NCBI GenBank assembly: GCA_002011165.2
Contig: MTMI02000010.1
Coordinates: 1-64,000, forward strand
Direction of reading: 5' to 3'
Origin: Candidatus Mnemosynella biddleae
GTDB lineage: Archaea > Halobacteriota > Archaeoglobi > Mnemosynellales > Mnemosynellaceae
DNA length: 64,000 bases
Shown piece by piece: positions 44,249-53,022 of the stretch (the stretch's first letter is position 1; each line of letters opens with the position of its first letter). A program made the translations under genes and the position numbers. The notes under the pieces were generated by a model, which saw nothing but the letters and a program-made list of their open reading frames with translations, searched no databases and was not told where the DNA came from.

Positions 44249-45622
44249 TCACTCAATCTTCTCAAACTGCACCCGGGGATAGCCTCTCGAGGTGTCCACA
44301 ATCATCGCATAATACTGGGTCTTGGGCTTCAATCCTTTAATCACAGGAACTCCGCATACGTTCTCCATCTTTATGTGAATGTCACAGAAATTTGATATCT
44401 CTTCCACAAGTGGAAATCCCGGTTTTGTTATGAGTATACCAAGACCTTTCGTATCTTTTATGTACTTTTCACCTTCCTCCACTGCTGTAAGCATGGCATC
44501 TCTGTACCTCGAGTGCACAGCCTCCGCATCCACAAGAGTTAATTCTTCCAGTTCTCCCTTTCTCACTTCACTGGCAATTTCGTAAGCTTTTTTTGCTTCT
44601 TGCAACGCCTCTTCATCTCTAAGATGTTCCATCGCCCATTCTTTTTCAACAAAAATCAAGTTCTTCAGCTCACTCTCACTTACGAAAGGTTTGGTCTCGT
44701 TTATAATTCTATCTACCTCAGTACTGAGAGTTGGGATCACGTACACCTTTCTCCCGTTTCTCAGGAAATTCAGAGCAAATGTCTGAAGAAATCTGTAATA
44801 CATCTCTCTTGTCACGCCCTCTCCAACATCTAAAATAATCGTAGTCCCTTTCCTGAATCCTCCATCAAATATCTCATCAAGAGAGGCTGAACCAGAGGAG
44901 AAGCGCTGAGCATCTGGATCTTCAATAGGCTCAAAGAGCTCCGGCTTTTCTGGACTCTTGTACGAAAAGGGTTTAAAAACTCTAAATCTCCCGTTTTTGA
45001 GGGTGAAGAGATAAGTGGGCTGCTTTATCTCAACTCCTCTGAGCTTGTGGATTAACATCCATCTCAGAATGGCCTCATCGACCATCTCCTTTCTAAGCTC
45101 AACAACCCCATCGGAAAGGAAATCCACTTCTGTGATATCGGTCCTCTCTCCGATGAGGATCGTCTTCATATCAAGTTCTCTGGACAACTCCACAAGATCT
45201 TCCACTATAGAGCTCTTCACTACTCTTTCAACGGCCTGAACGGAATCTATGATTATTTTTGGTAATTCCATATCCTTAAGAATTGAAATTATGTTCCTCA
45301 AAAAAGAGGGTTTGTCTCCGTATTTCATCGAGATGACAATTGAATCAACATCACTGAGGACTTGGTACCCACTCTCTCTTGTAACGTCAATTATGAAGTT
45401 TCCTGGTATCCTTCCCTTTATCCATGGATAGGTGGAGTAAAGAATCTCATGGGAGATTCCTATGGAAGCATAAAATGCACTTCCCTTCATCAGCTGAACG
45501 AGCTCGAGTGAGAGAAGAGTTTTTCCGCTTCCAGGATTGCCTTTAATGAGAAGGGTTGCACCATAAGGTTTCTCGAGAAACTCAAGAATTTCATCCGGAA
45601 TCAGAACCTCTGAGTTAGTCAT
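44249..45622 (-). CDS. KaiC/GvpD-like ATPase, paralogue B
   Basis: The 457-residue protein has the same architecture as paralogue A: Walker A GNPGSGKTLLSL near residue 30, Walker B IIIDSVQAV, and a second half whose P-loop is degenerate (TTIILDVGEGVTREMYY). The C-terminal 40 residues are nearly identical to A. The two copies flank the HerA-led block on the opposite strand. It is followed by a 185-base gap and the Orc1/Cdc6 gene. Confidence 0.75.
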   Translation of the reverse strand: MTNSEVLIPDEILEFLEKPYGATLLIKGNPGSGKTLLSLELVQLMKGSAFYASIGISHEILYSTYPWIKGRIPGNFIIDVTRESGYQVLSDVDSIVISMKYGDKPSFLRNIISILKDMELPKIIIDSVQAVERVVKSSIVEDLVELSRELDMKTILIGERTDITEVDFLSDGVVELRKEMVDEAILRWMLIHKLRGVEIKQPTYLFTLKNGRFRVFKPFSYKSPEKPELFEPIEDPDAQRFSSGSASLDEIFDGGFRKGTTIILDVGEGVTREMYYRFLQTFALNFLRNGRKVYVIPTLSTEVDRIINETKPFVSESELKNLIFVEKEWAMEHLRDEEALQEAKKAYEIASEVRKGELEELTLVDAEAVHSRYRDAMLTAVEEGEKYIKDTKGLGILITKPGFPLVEEISNFCDIHIKMENVCGVPVIKGLKPKTQYYAMIVDTSRGYPRVQFEKIE

Positions 45623-45806
45623 AACAATACCCCTTTAATAACTCTTATTTATTTCTTAACTCTTAAATTTTAAATCCGCTTCACTTTCAATCTTTTCGGA
45701 AACAACTTGGTTGTTTCATATTCCTTAATTATCTTCACAAGAAAGCATATTGACTGGGAAAACTATTAAAGGAGGGATCTCGTTTTTAAGCTTTGGCTGC
45801 AGTAAC

Positions 45807-46916
45807 TCACCAGCACTCCTTCAAAGCCTTCTCCATAAGCTCCCTTTCGTAGCGCCTGTAGATGTATCTCGTTCTCCCTCTCCCCTTCCTTCCGAAGACC
45901 ACGTCGATGAACCTCAGGCGCTCGAGCTTGTCGATTATCTCGTAGAATCTCTCATAATAGAGCCCGACCTCAGCCCTCATTATTGCGTAGACCTCTCCGG
46001 TTGTGATCTCATCTGTTTCGAGCGAGTAGATGATTTTGAGCGCCTCCCTTTCATCGGAGTTCAGAGCTGAGATGCTCTTGGCCAGGAAGACCTTTGCACC
46101 TCCTTCGTACACTCTCTCAACGTCTTCAGCTTCTATCCTCCTCTTCGCCCTCCTCTCCGCTTCAATTCCGGCTGCTCTCAGCAGGTAGAGACCGAACCTT
46201 ATGTCACCGGTTCTTGAGGTGAGGTCCACCACGCTTTCAAACGCCTCATCGCTCAGCACTCCATTTTGGAATCCGTGTCTCACCCTCCACTCGAGGATAT
46301 CTCTAATCTCATTTCTGCTGTACGGTGGAAAGTGCACCTCCGAGAAGTGAAACGCGGATCCAACGAGCGGATCGAGTTTTGAGATGAAGTCCATCTCGGT
46401 TGCGATGAGGATCGTTCCGATCCTTACACCGTGCTCATCTCCGCTTTTGATTATCACCTTCATGATCTCGTTCAGCGCCTCTTGATCGAGAAAGTTAACG
46501 TCGTCTAGAACTGCGATTAGAGTTTGATCTCTTCTCATAAGTTCACCGCAGACCTCAGAGAAGAGCTTCCACAGCGGAAGACCTTTCTGCGGAGCCATCT
46601 TTCCGCAGACGATCTCGTAGATCCTTGAGAGAATGTTGTACGCTGTTCTCATCACGGGACACCTGATGTAGGCCACGAGAACTCCCTCGAACTCAGAGAG
46701 CATGTTCAGCACGTATCTCACGCTGCTGGTTTTTCCTGTGGAGGGAGGACCAATGCAAAGAATATCGACCGGACGGAACCCCTTCGTTGCCGGTTTTAGA
46801 CTGAAAGCTAAAGAACTCACCTGCTGCTCCCTGTGGAGGATTGCATCAGGAAGGTACTCCGTGTCGAACACGGATTCATTTCTGAAGAGTGTCTCATCCC
46901 TCCAGAGAACCTCCAT
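45807..46916 (-). CDS. Orc1/Cdc6-family replication initiator of the element
   Basis: The AAA+ protein of about 370 residues has Walker A GPPSTGKTSSVRY near residue 60 and Walker B LIAVLDDVNFLDQEAL near 140. The sensor regions are IGTILIATEMDF and RTGDIRFGLYLLRAAG, and the C-terminal winged helix is about 280-365. This is the Orc1/Cdc6 layout, with the usual DEAD replaced by DDVN. It should initiate replication of the element. I start at ATG 46916 after GAGGGGGAG; it overlaps the integrase gene by 23 bases. Confidence 0.9.
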   Translation of the reverse strand: MEVLWRDETLFRNESVFDTEYLPDAILHREQQVSSLAFSLKPATKGFRPVDILCIGPPSTGKTSSVRYVLNMLSEFEGVLVAYIRCPVMRTAYNILSRIYEIVCGKMAPQKGLPLWKLFSEVCGELMRRDQTLIAVLDDVNFLDQEALNEIMKVIIKSGDEHGVRIGTILIATEMDFISKLDPLVGSAFHFSEVHFPPYSRNEIRDILEWRVRHGFQNGVLSDEAFESVVDLTSRTGDIRFGLYLLRAAGIEAERRAKRRIEAEDVERVYEGGAKVFLAKSISALNSDEREALKIIYSLETDEITTGEVYAIMRAEVGLYYERFYEIIDKLERLRFIDVVFGRKGRGRTRYIYRRYERELMEKALKECW

Positions 46917-48108
46917 CCCGTAACTCCCCCTCAATTCTCTCCTCAGCTATTTTCTTAAGTTCCTCGATTTCCCTCCACCTATCCGCGATGAGTTTGATGA
47001 ACTCCGGTCTCGAAAGTATCTCGAGGAGTTTCTTCTCCTCTTCTTCCCATCTCCTGATTTCGTGCGATGCCTCGCTCGTCAGAGGAAGGCCGCAATTCGA
47101 GCAGAACCTAGAATCTCCAGGGTTTATGAAGCTGCATCTTACACATTTTCTTACTTCGAGATCTCTCTCGCTCTCCTTCTTCAGCCCGTGCATCTCGAGG
47201 ATGGCGTTCTCTACATCTTTATCCGTGAGGTGGAGATAGACCTTCACCATTCTGCTCCCGGGAACCCAGCCCATGTACTTCGCTCCAATTGATTCCGTTA
47301 TCTCACCGAGGATCCTCGTCGCTCTGGTATGCCTGAAGAGGTGCGGATAGATTCTTTTCTTTATTCCAGCTCTCTTTGCAATCTTCTTGAGCTGTATCTG
47401 GAAGTCCTTGTACTGCATTGGAGCGGTGCGGTTCTTCCCTGTGAGTCTTATCCACAGAGGAGCTTCTGGATCCTCTTTAAGAGGGTGATCGGAGAGCCAC
47501 ATGCTGAGGAACTTCGTGGAGTAGACAATCCTGAGTCTTCTTTTGATGGTTTTCGATTTCGGAAGCCACACCACAGCTCCGAATTCATCGAAAGAGACAT
47601 CCTTAACTCTCATGCTTGCGATCTCACCAATTCTGGCACCAGTCTCGTATAGCAGTGAAATGAAGGCTCTATCTCTGGAATTCAGGCATGCGTTTAGCAT
47701 CTTCCTGAACTCATCCTCGGTTATGAGATCGTGTGGAGATACCTTTGTCTCCACACTTCCTATTGTAAACCAGTTCACGAGATCATCTCTGTTGAACCAC
47801 CTGAAGAACCTCTTTAGCGTCTTCTTCACCTCAAAGACAACGCTGTCTGAGAACTCTCCTCTGTTAACGAGCTCCTGATAGTGGACTATGACCTTTCGTA
47901 CATCTTCTTTCGTGAACTCTCTGAAATCCTTTTTCACGACATCCAGAATCCTCCTGAGGTAGTGTACGTAGCTTCTGACCCTGAGCTCAGAGATTCCCTG
48001 AGCGATGAGATCTTCCGAGAAGTTCCTCACAATCTCGTAGTGTTCTGGATACTTCTTCCGGAAGTTCTCGAGAACTCTGCTCAACTTTTGAGATGGATAG
48101 ATGTCCAT
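46894..48108 (-). CDS. Tyrosine recombinase (XerC/D-like integrase) with C-terminal zinc ribbon
   Basis: The 404-residue protein has an N-terminal SAM-like DNA-binding domain (about 1-115) and a catalytic domain with ETGARIGEIASMRVKDV, HLFRHTRATRIL, WVPGSRMVKVYLHLTD (Tyr nucleophile at YLHL). It adds a zinc ribbon, CVRCSFINPGDSRFCSNCG, near residue 335. It lies 79 bases from the 3' end of tRNA-Phe, so it most likely integrates there. The start is the ATG 48108 after GAGGTGATT. Confidence 0.9.
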   Translation of the reverse strand: MDIYPSQKLSRVLENFRKKYPEHYEIVRNFSEDLIAQGISELRVRSYVHYLRRILDVVKKDFREFTKEDVRKVIVHYQELVNRGEFSDSVVFEVKKTLKRFFRWFNRDDLVNWFTIGSVETKVSPHDLITEDEFRKMLNACLNSRDRAFISLLYETGARIGEIASMRVKDVSFDEFGAVVWLPKSKTIKRRLRIVYSTKFLSMWLSDHPLKEDPEAPLWIRLTGKNRTAPMQYKDFQIQLKKIAKRAGIKKRIYPHLFRHTRATRILGEITESIGAKYMGWVPGSRMVKVYLHLTDKDVENAILEMHGLKKESERDLEVRKCVRCSFINPGDSRFCSNCGLPLTSEASHEIRRWEEEEKKLLEILSRPEFIKLIADRWREIEELKKIAEERIEGELRDGGSLEG

Positions 48109-48186
48109 ACTAAAAATCACCTCGGGAAAGAATAAAACAGGAGACGCTAATTCGAGAGTTGTAAGGAACTGAAAATGAATAATTCA

Positions 48187-48260
48187 TGCCCTGGCCCGGA
48201 TTTGAACCGGGGACAATCGGATCTTCAGTCCGACGCTCTCCCTGACTGAGCTACCAGGGC
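48187..48260 (-). tRNA. tRNA-Phe(GAA), probable integration site
   Basis: The 74-base sequence folds with acceptor stem GCCCTGG/CCAGGGC and discriminator A, anticodon loop CTGAAGA (anticodon GAA) and T arm CCCGG-TTCAAAT-CCGGG. No CCA is encoded. Its 3' end faces the integrase gene. I could not find, by eye, the matching attachment repeat to the left. Confidence 0.95.
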
Positions 48261-48306
48261 TCAAATTTCTATACTGAGTCACCTTTATTAAAAGTTTTCT
48301 CAACTT

Positions 48307-48642
48307 TCATCTCCGCAAAAAGAAGTTGACTAAAAAAGAGGGAATGTTCAGAATCTTGGGAAAATAACTTTCCAGTTTTATTACTTTTGGAATATCCAAA
48401 AATTCTAGGTGAGACTTTGTTTCACTCTTTCTTTTCTCCTCTTCCAGAAAAAATCTCCTCTCTCGCTCTCCATCTCTTTTTCCCTGCTCATAATATATCA
48501 TCACATCAACGTTAAGCTCTCTGCCCTTCCTTTTCAACTTCTCCAGCTCTTTAAGAACCCAGCCAGTCTCCATATGCTTATAGTATCCTACGCTGAAACC
48601 CAGCTGATATGCTTTCTCCTTCAATCGCTCTTGAGGGTCCAT
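48307..48642 (-). CDS. Small hypothetical protein at the end of the archaellum-adjacent operon
   Basis: The 111-residue protein is charged and helical (EKAYQLGFSVGYYKHMETGW, then many Glu/Arg/Lys). It overlaps the KaiC-like gene by 22 bases and is the last of four genes divergent from flaB. I recognise no motif. Confidence 0.6.
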   Translation of the reverse strand: MDPQERLKEKAYQLGFSVGYYKHMETGWVLKELEKLKRKGRELNVDVMIYYEQGKRDGERERRFFLEEEKRKSETKSHLEFLDIPKVIKLESYFPKILNIPSFLVNFFLRR

Positions 48643-49358
48643 TCGAGCTCATCTCCAACTCTCAAACCTCTGGAAGTTATCTGGAGAGCCCTCATGTTAT
48701 TATCGTGTTTGGTTCCGCGCATCTTCATAATTTGAATTGCTCTGAACATTTTGTTGTTTTGCATGAAACTGTGGAAGAAGATTACGCTATGAGCGAAAAA
48801 TTGCTCTATGGAATATCTCCCTGGATCCAGCATCTCCGAAATTATTATGCCCGTACAATTCAGAGAGCTCAGATTCCGAATAAATCTTGCTATTTCTCTG
48901 AGCTCTTCTTTTATAACTCCTGAAAACTTGATGAGGGAAATTGAATCTATGACGTATCTGCTTGCATTAGTCCTTTTAATCGCTCTCTTTAATTCAAAAA
49001 ACAAAGTAGCAGGAGTCATTGAATAAACCTCTTCTTTCCTTTCTTCTGCCCAAAGATCTGAAGCATAACTCAAATAATCTTCGAAATCCAAAAAAATTAA
49101 TTTTTCTTCTTCTACAAGCTTTTTAATCTGTGGAAACATTCGAGAAGCATCTACAATGACGTTGGATTTAGCGTCTGTAAGCGAAAAATAAACCCCGTTT
49201 TCACCATTCATCGCTCCATCGACAAGAAACTGAATTGCAAAAGTTGTCTTTCCACTTCCCGGAGGACCGAGAATGAGGTGTGCCCTGTTCTTGGGCAAAC
49301 CACCCTCAATCAACTCATCTAACCCGGGAACTCCTGTCGGAACACAATCTTTTCTCAA
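48621..49358 (-). CDS. Single-domain KaiC/RAD55-like ATPase
   Basis: The protein of about 245 residues has GVPGLDELIEGGLP, Walker A LGPPGSGKTTFAI near residue 38 and Walker B RYVIDSISLIKF near residue 142. It is the size of ArlH/FlaH and of KaiC-like regulators. I prefer the TTG 49358 after AAGGAGG. Being in the operon divergent from the archaellum genes, it may regulate motility or act in signalling. Confidence 0.75.
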   Translation of the reverse strand: MRKDCVPTGVPGLDELIEGGLPKNRAHLILGPPGSGKTTFAIQFLVDGAMNGENGVYFSLTDAKSNVIVDASRMFPQIKKLVEEEKLIFLDFEDYLSYASDLWAEERKEEVYSMTPATLFFELKRAIKRTNASRYVIDSISLIKFSGVIKEELREIARFIRNLSSLNCTGIIISEMLDPGRYSIEQFFAHSVIFFHSFMQNNKMFRAIQIMKMRGTKHDNNMRALQITSRGLRVGDELEWTLKSD

Positions 49359-49371
49359 ATTCAGCCCCTCC

Positions 49372-50454
49372 TTAACCACCCTTATAAGCTACTATTATTC
49401 CATCTTCCCTAAAATCATCTTCGACCGTTAAATTTGCTTCTGTTAAGAGATTCTCGATTTCTTCATAGCTGTATGGCTTTACAAAACTCGGAATCAAAGA
49501 ATCAATAAAATCGTAAAGAGGCTCAGTAGAGAAAAGTTTCGTAAAGATTATTAGTTTCCCATCTTTTCTCAGGCCTCTGTTTGCGTTGTTAAAAACCCTT
49601 AGAGGGTTCTGAAGAAATGGCATAGTCAGAGAAAGAACCATCACATCGTATTTATCCTTGAAGAGAAGAATTGACTCGATATTCTCTTTTCGCACTTTTG
49701 CCCAATGAACCCTGTTAGATTCTATTTTCTTCTTACAGATTTCCACCATGTTTTTGGAATTATCAAGACCGACTGCTTTTCCCCTCGGTCCAACAATTTT
49801 TGCATAATGGATGAGAGAGGAGGTGCCACATCCTAAATCGAGAACGTAATCTCCTGAGCTCAAATTTGCAACATTGCTGAGAATTTCTCTGGTCATATTG
49901 AACCACTCATTCTCGAGCCATATACTCCAAAGATCTGCATCCTTATTGAAATCCACTGCCGCCATGGGATGTCTCTCATCCAAAAGAGCATATGGAAACG
50001 CTCTAAGCATTGCGGTTATAAAACTCACAAGATCATCAGTAACTTTATCAAGAACGAGGTCGTTTTTATTGAGTTCAAGTTTTATCCCATTTCTCAAATA
50101 AAACTCCTCTCCATCTCTTTCGAGAATTCCATATCTCTCCATGGTTTTGAGATACAAATAAACCAATTTTCTGTTCCTGTATCCATAGTTTGAGGCTATC
50201 GATTCTGCAGTTGTGTAACCTTCAGTTATACCGCTAAAGATATTTGTAACAACACCCATCTGAATTAAACTTCCAAGACATATGTTCCTCGCTTTTATTA
50301 AAGACTCTCTGATTCTTCTTGTAGAAACTGGAGTTGGAATAATTTCCTCCTGAAATTCTTCTCTCGAGATTGTTTTCAGCACCTCAATTAGTTTTCTGTT
50401 GTTCTCTACAATCTCTTTGAGTAACAAAAGTTCTTCATTCACTCTTCCTTCCAT
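49372..50454 (-). CDS. SAM-dependent methyltransferase with N-terminal winged-helix domain
   Basis: The 360-residue protein has a winged-helix-like N-terminus (TTAESIASNYGYRNRKLVYLY, then LEKDGEEFYL-type strand; about 60-125) and a class I methyltransferase core with the SAM motif VLDLGCGTSSLIHYAK near residue 207 and DVMVLSLTM (motif IV). The layout resembles small-molecule O-methyltransferases. The substrate is unknown. It is coupled to a winged-helix regulator upstream and a KaiC-like ATPase downstream. Confidence 0.8.
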   Translation of the reverse strand: MEGRVNEELLLLKEIVENNRKLIEVLKTISREEFQEEIIPTPVSTRRIRESLIKARNICLGSLIQMGVVTNIFSGITEGYTTAESIASNYGYRNRKLVYLYLKTMERYGILERDGEEFYLRNGIKLELNKNDLVLDKVTDDLVSFITAMLRAFPYALLDERHPMAAVDFNKDADLWSIWLENEWFNMTREILSNVANLSSGDYVLDLGCGTSSLIHYAKIVGPRGKAVGLDNSKNMVEICKKKIESNRVHWAKVRKENIESILLFKDKYDVMVLSLTMPFLQNPLRVFNNANRGLRKDGKLIIFTKLFSTEPLYDFIDSLIPSFVKPYSYEEIENLLTEANLTVEDDFREDGIIVAYKGG

Positions 50455-50458
50455 TTCC

Positions 50459-50809
50459 TCACCTTAAGTAAACCTTATTATAACCGGTGTTCTTCACGTA
50501 CATCTTCAGGAATTCTACTGTTTTCTTTCCATATTCTGAGAGTCGATAGTATTTAACGCCCTCCATCTCTATCACATCTACGAGTCCCATTTCAACGAGA
50601 GACGAGGAACCATTATAGCGATCCCCCATGCCTCTTAGAGCTCCAATGACGTTAGACGCATCTATCCCGGTATTTCTTGCTATTTCAGCAGGATAACTTG
50701 CATTCGGATAAATTTCATAAAGATAGAAGAGTGTTGTTGTTCTTACAGTACTCTTTTTAAGTGATCTAAGAACATGAGGGTCATATTGCAGAAATGAAGA
50801 CTTCATCAT
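50459..50809 (-). CDS. Winged-helix regulator divergent from the archaellum operon
   Basis: The 116-residue protein is a winged helix: LYEIYPNASYPAEIARNTGI, recognition helix ASNVIGALRGMGDRY and wing VEMEGVKYYRLSEYG-like strands. It lies 181 bases from flaB on the opposite strand. An EarA-like role in archaellum transcription is suggested by the position only. Confidence 0.7.
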   Translation of the reverse strand: MMKSSFLQYDPHVLRSLKKSTVRTTTLFYLYEIYPNASYPAEIARNTGIDASNVIGALRGMGDRYNGSSSLVEMGLVDVIEMEGVKYYRLSEYGKKTVEFLKMYVKNTGYNKVYLR

Positions 50810-50924
50810 AATCCCTCACCACATGTTTTTAAAATCCTTCATATTAAATTTTTTCCTGAATTGTGCATCTACACATTCCTCGATAATTGCAGTTGATCTG
50901 TTATTTGCGCACATATTTACACGA

Positions 50925-50990
50925 ATGAGTTTATTTATCCCAAAATTAAGCATTTTCTGAATAGAAAATTTGAAAAAGAGGTGAAAAGAG
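50925..50990 (+). promoter_or_regulatory. Promoter and ribosome site of the archaellum operon
   Basis: A TATA-like TTTATTTATCC lies at 50930-50939, and GAGGTGA at 50979-50985 precedes the GTG start by six bases. This gives a short leader of about 25-30 bases. The 100 bases further left, rich in A/T, separate it from the divergent winged-helix gene and should hold regulator sites. Confidence 0.55.
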
Positions 50991-51602
50991 GTGAAAGCAA
51001 ATAGGAAGTTTAGGATGAGAGAGGAGAGAGCTCAAGTGGGCATCGGTACCCTGATCATATTCATAGCGATGATCTTAGTTGCGGCAATAGCGGCGGCAGT
51101 TCTTATCAACACAGCAAGCTCATTACAGCAAAAGGCTCAAGCAACAGGAAAAGAGGCGATAGCTGAAGTTGCTTCTAACATTCAAGTTGAGAGCGTTGTG
51201 GGTAATAGATCTTCCGCCACTGATACAACTCTCGATTACCTGTTTTTGAAGGTCTCATTAGCTCCAGGTAGTGAACCTGTGGATCTGAGTCAAGTTGTGA
51301 TACCAATTAGTGATGGACAAACAACTCAAGATCTAACATGGGACTCTGCAAACGCCACTTCAACAACATTCACAGCCTCTGAGATAAGAGATGTAGATAA
51401 CTCATTCACAACGAGTACCCCAGTACTTACCTCTGGAGATCTGATTCAAATAGAGATAAACGCTACTGCAGTAGGTTTGAGCCTTGATCCGAGAACTGAG
51501 GTCTCAGTGACTCTCAGCCCAGAAACAGGAGCTCCAGCAATAGTCGAGTTCACAACGCCGAATTCCTATGGAACTGATCTGTACATAGAGCTCTATCCGT
51601 GA
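50991..51602 (+). CDS. flaB: Archaellin (major archaellum subunit)
   Basis: The 203-residue protein has a class III signal peptide (basic [14 protein letters not shown]) followed by [20 protein letters not shown], the conserved archaellin helix. Cleavage is expected before Gln15, with Ala instead of the usual Gly at -1. Three N-glycosylation sequons (NRS, NAT, NAT) lie in the outer domain. It is the only archaellin in the operon. A strong hairpin follows the stop. Confidence 0.95.
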   Translation: MKANRKFRMREERAQVGIGTLIIFIAMILVAAIAAAVLINTASSLQQKAQATGKEAIAEVASNIQVESVVGNRSSATDTTLDYLFLKVSLAPGSEPVDLSQVVIPISDGQTTQDLTWDSANATSTTFTASEIRDVDNSFTTSTPVLTSGDLIQIEINATAVGLSLDPRTEVSVTLSPETGAPAIVEFTTPNSYGTDLYIELYP

Positions 51603-51608
51603 ATGCCG

Positions 51609-51634
51609 GGACTTGAGGCTTAAACCTCAAGTCC
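51609..51634 (+). terminator. Hairpin after flaB (terminator or processing site)
   Basis: GGACTTGAGG (51609-51618) pairs perfectly with CCTCAAGTCC (51625-51634) around a six-base loop, and T-rich sequence follows. It sits between flaB and the accessory genes. It may partly stop transcription or protect the flaB mRNA, giving more archaellin than motor protein. Confidence 0.75.
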
Positions 51635-51674
51635 TATTCTTTAAAATTTTTCCATTGCAGAGGAGGGAGTAGTG

Positions 51675-52262
51675 GTGCCTTTCTTTCGAAGGAAGAAAAA
51701 AGAAGAGCGGAAAACAGAAGGAGTGAGGAGTGAGGGGGCAGTAAAGGCGCTCTCGAGCGAGGAGCCTGGAGAAGAACTGGTTGAGATAGAAGAGGAAACA
51801 GAGGACATGGTGTCAATCCTCTCTGAGAGAATGAGCGGAATCGAGAACAGGATGACGAAAATTGACATTTCAATTTCATCACTCAGAAGAGAGATCGATA
51901 ACCTTGGAAAAGAGATTGAAAGAATAGACAGCAGTCTTCAGGATGTTCTCACTCTCTATGAAATTGTTTCAAACCAAATTAATCCATTCGTAGATGCTTT
52001 CAAAAGCCTTGACTACAATGCCATAATCTCTAGATTTGAAGAAAATGAAGAAAAAATAAGAGAATTTGAAAAAGGTCTTTCAAATTTGAGAAAAGATCTT
52101 GAAATTCTTGCATTCGGTAGATTTGACTTTGATAAGCTGATTGACGAGTTTTTTGAGGAGAGAATTGAGAAAATGATCTCTACGAGAGATATTGAAGAGG
52201 AGGAGCATACCTCTGAGCAAGAGGAGGGTGAAGAGAATGAGTCTAACTCAGGAACAGATTGA
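51675..52262 (+). CDS. Archaellum accessory protein, FlaC/D/E-like (first)
   Basis: The 195-residue acidic protein has a basic head (MPFFRRKKKEERK) and a long coiled-coil region (MSGIENRMTKIDISISSLRR onward). FlaC/D/E proteins form the cytosolic ring-like accessory complex of euryarchaeal archaella and link the motor to chemotaxis. The GTG start at 51675 follows AGGAGG. Which of C, D or E it is cannot be decided by eye. Confidence 0.75.
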   Translation: MPFFRRKKKEERKTEGVRSEGAVKALSSEEPGEELVEIEEETEDMVSILSERMSGIENRMTKIDISISSLRREIDNLGKEIERIDSSLQDVLTLYEIVSNQINPFVDAFKSLDYNAIISRFEENEEKIREFEKGLSNLRKDLEILAFGRFDFDKLIDEFFEERIEKMISTRDIEEEEHTSEQEEGEENESNSGTD

Positions 52263-53022
52263 AGAGAGGTTGGCACCTTTAAGATCCAAAATACCCTCGA
52301 TTGTACTGGATAGAGTAGCCGAGAGATTAAGAGACGAGAGAATTACAGAAGAGGATCTTGAAGAGTTGACTCAGAGACTCGTAGAAAGTTACGCGCAACC
52401 CGAAAGAGAGCTTGAGACAATTGAGAAGAGACTGGAGAAGATGGAAAGTACTATCTCTTCACTTGAGGAGTTCCTAAGAAGTCAAATGAGAAGAGAGGGG
52501 GAGGGAGTAAAGAGGCCAGAGAGGGAGACCGCAATTGAGGAGAGAAAAATTGAAAGTGAGAGGTTGAAAGAGGAGAGAGAAGAGATCAAAGTGCTAAAAA
52601 AAGAGAGGATGCCGAAAGAGATCGTAAAAGAAAAGATTCAGTATGTTGAAGAGATAGGTCCAAGATTAAGAAAGATAGCACCAAATCTGGTGAATGACAT
52701 AGTGGTGATGAGATGGATCGAATTCATGATAGAAAGAGTTGGAAGAGAGAATCTCCCAGGACTTCTAGAATATTACGTGGACATCAACTGGATAAGTGAA
52801 GATGTGATGAACACGATCTTAAATTATGCCCGAGGATTCTCCTCTCAGAAAGAGAGCTACGAAGTTAAAAGGCTTGTTGACCTAAATGCAACTGATCATA
52901 TCAGATCGCTGCTCTTCATCGAGAAGTTAAGGGGCAAATGCATAAATAGAGCTCTTCTGATGTCTCTAGAAAGAGAGATAGCGAAAATACAAGAGGAGTC
53001 AACGGAGCTCTATGGGATTTAG
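52237..53022 (+). CDS. Archaellum accessory protein, FlaD/E-like
   Basis: The 261-residue protein has coiled coil at about 50-120. Its C-terminal domain, about 150-261, has KIAPNLVNDIVVMRWIEFMI and GLLEYYVDINWISEDV, the FlaD/E signature region. The ATG at 52237 follows GGGTGAAGAGA and lies inside the end of the preceding gene. It overlaps FlaF by 11 bases. Confidence 0.85.
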   Translation: MSLTQEQIEERLAPLRSKIPSIVLDRVAERLRDERITEEDLEELTQRLVESYAQPERELETIEKRLEKMESTISSLEEFLRSQMRREGEGVKRPERETAIEERKIESERLKEEREEIKVLKKERMPKEIVKEKIQYVEEIGPRLRKIAPNLVNDIVVMRWIEFMIERVGRENLPGLLEYYVDINWISEDVMNTILNYARGFSSQKESYEVKRLVDLNATDHIRSLLFIEKLRGKCINRALLMSLEREIAKIQEESTELYGI

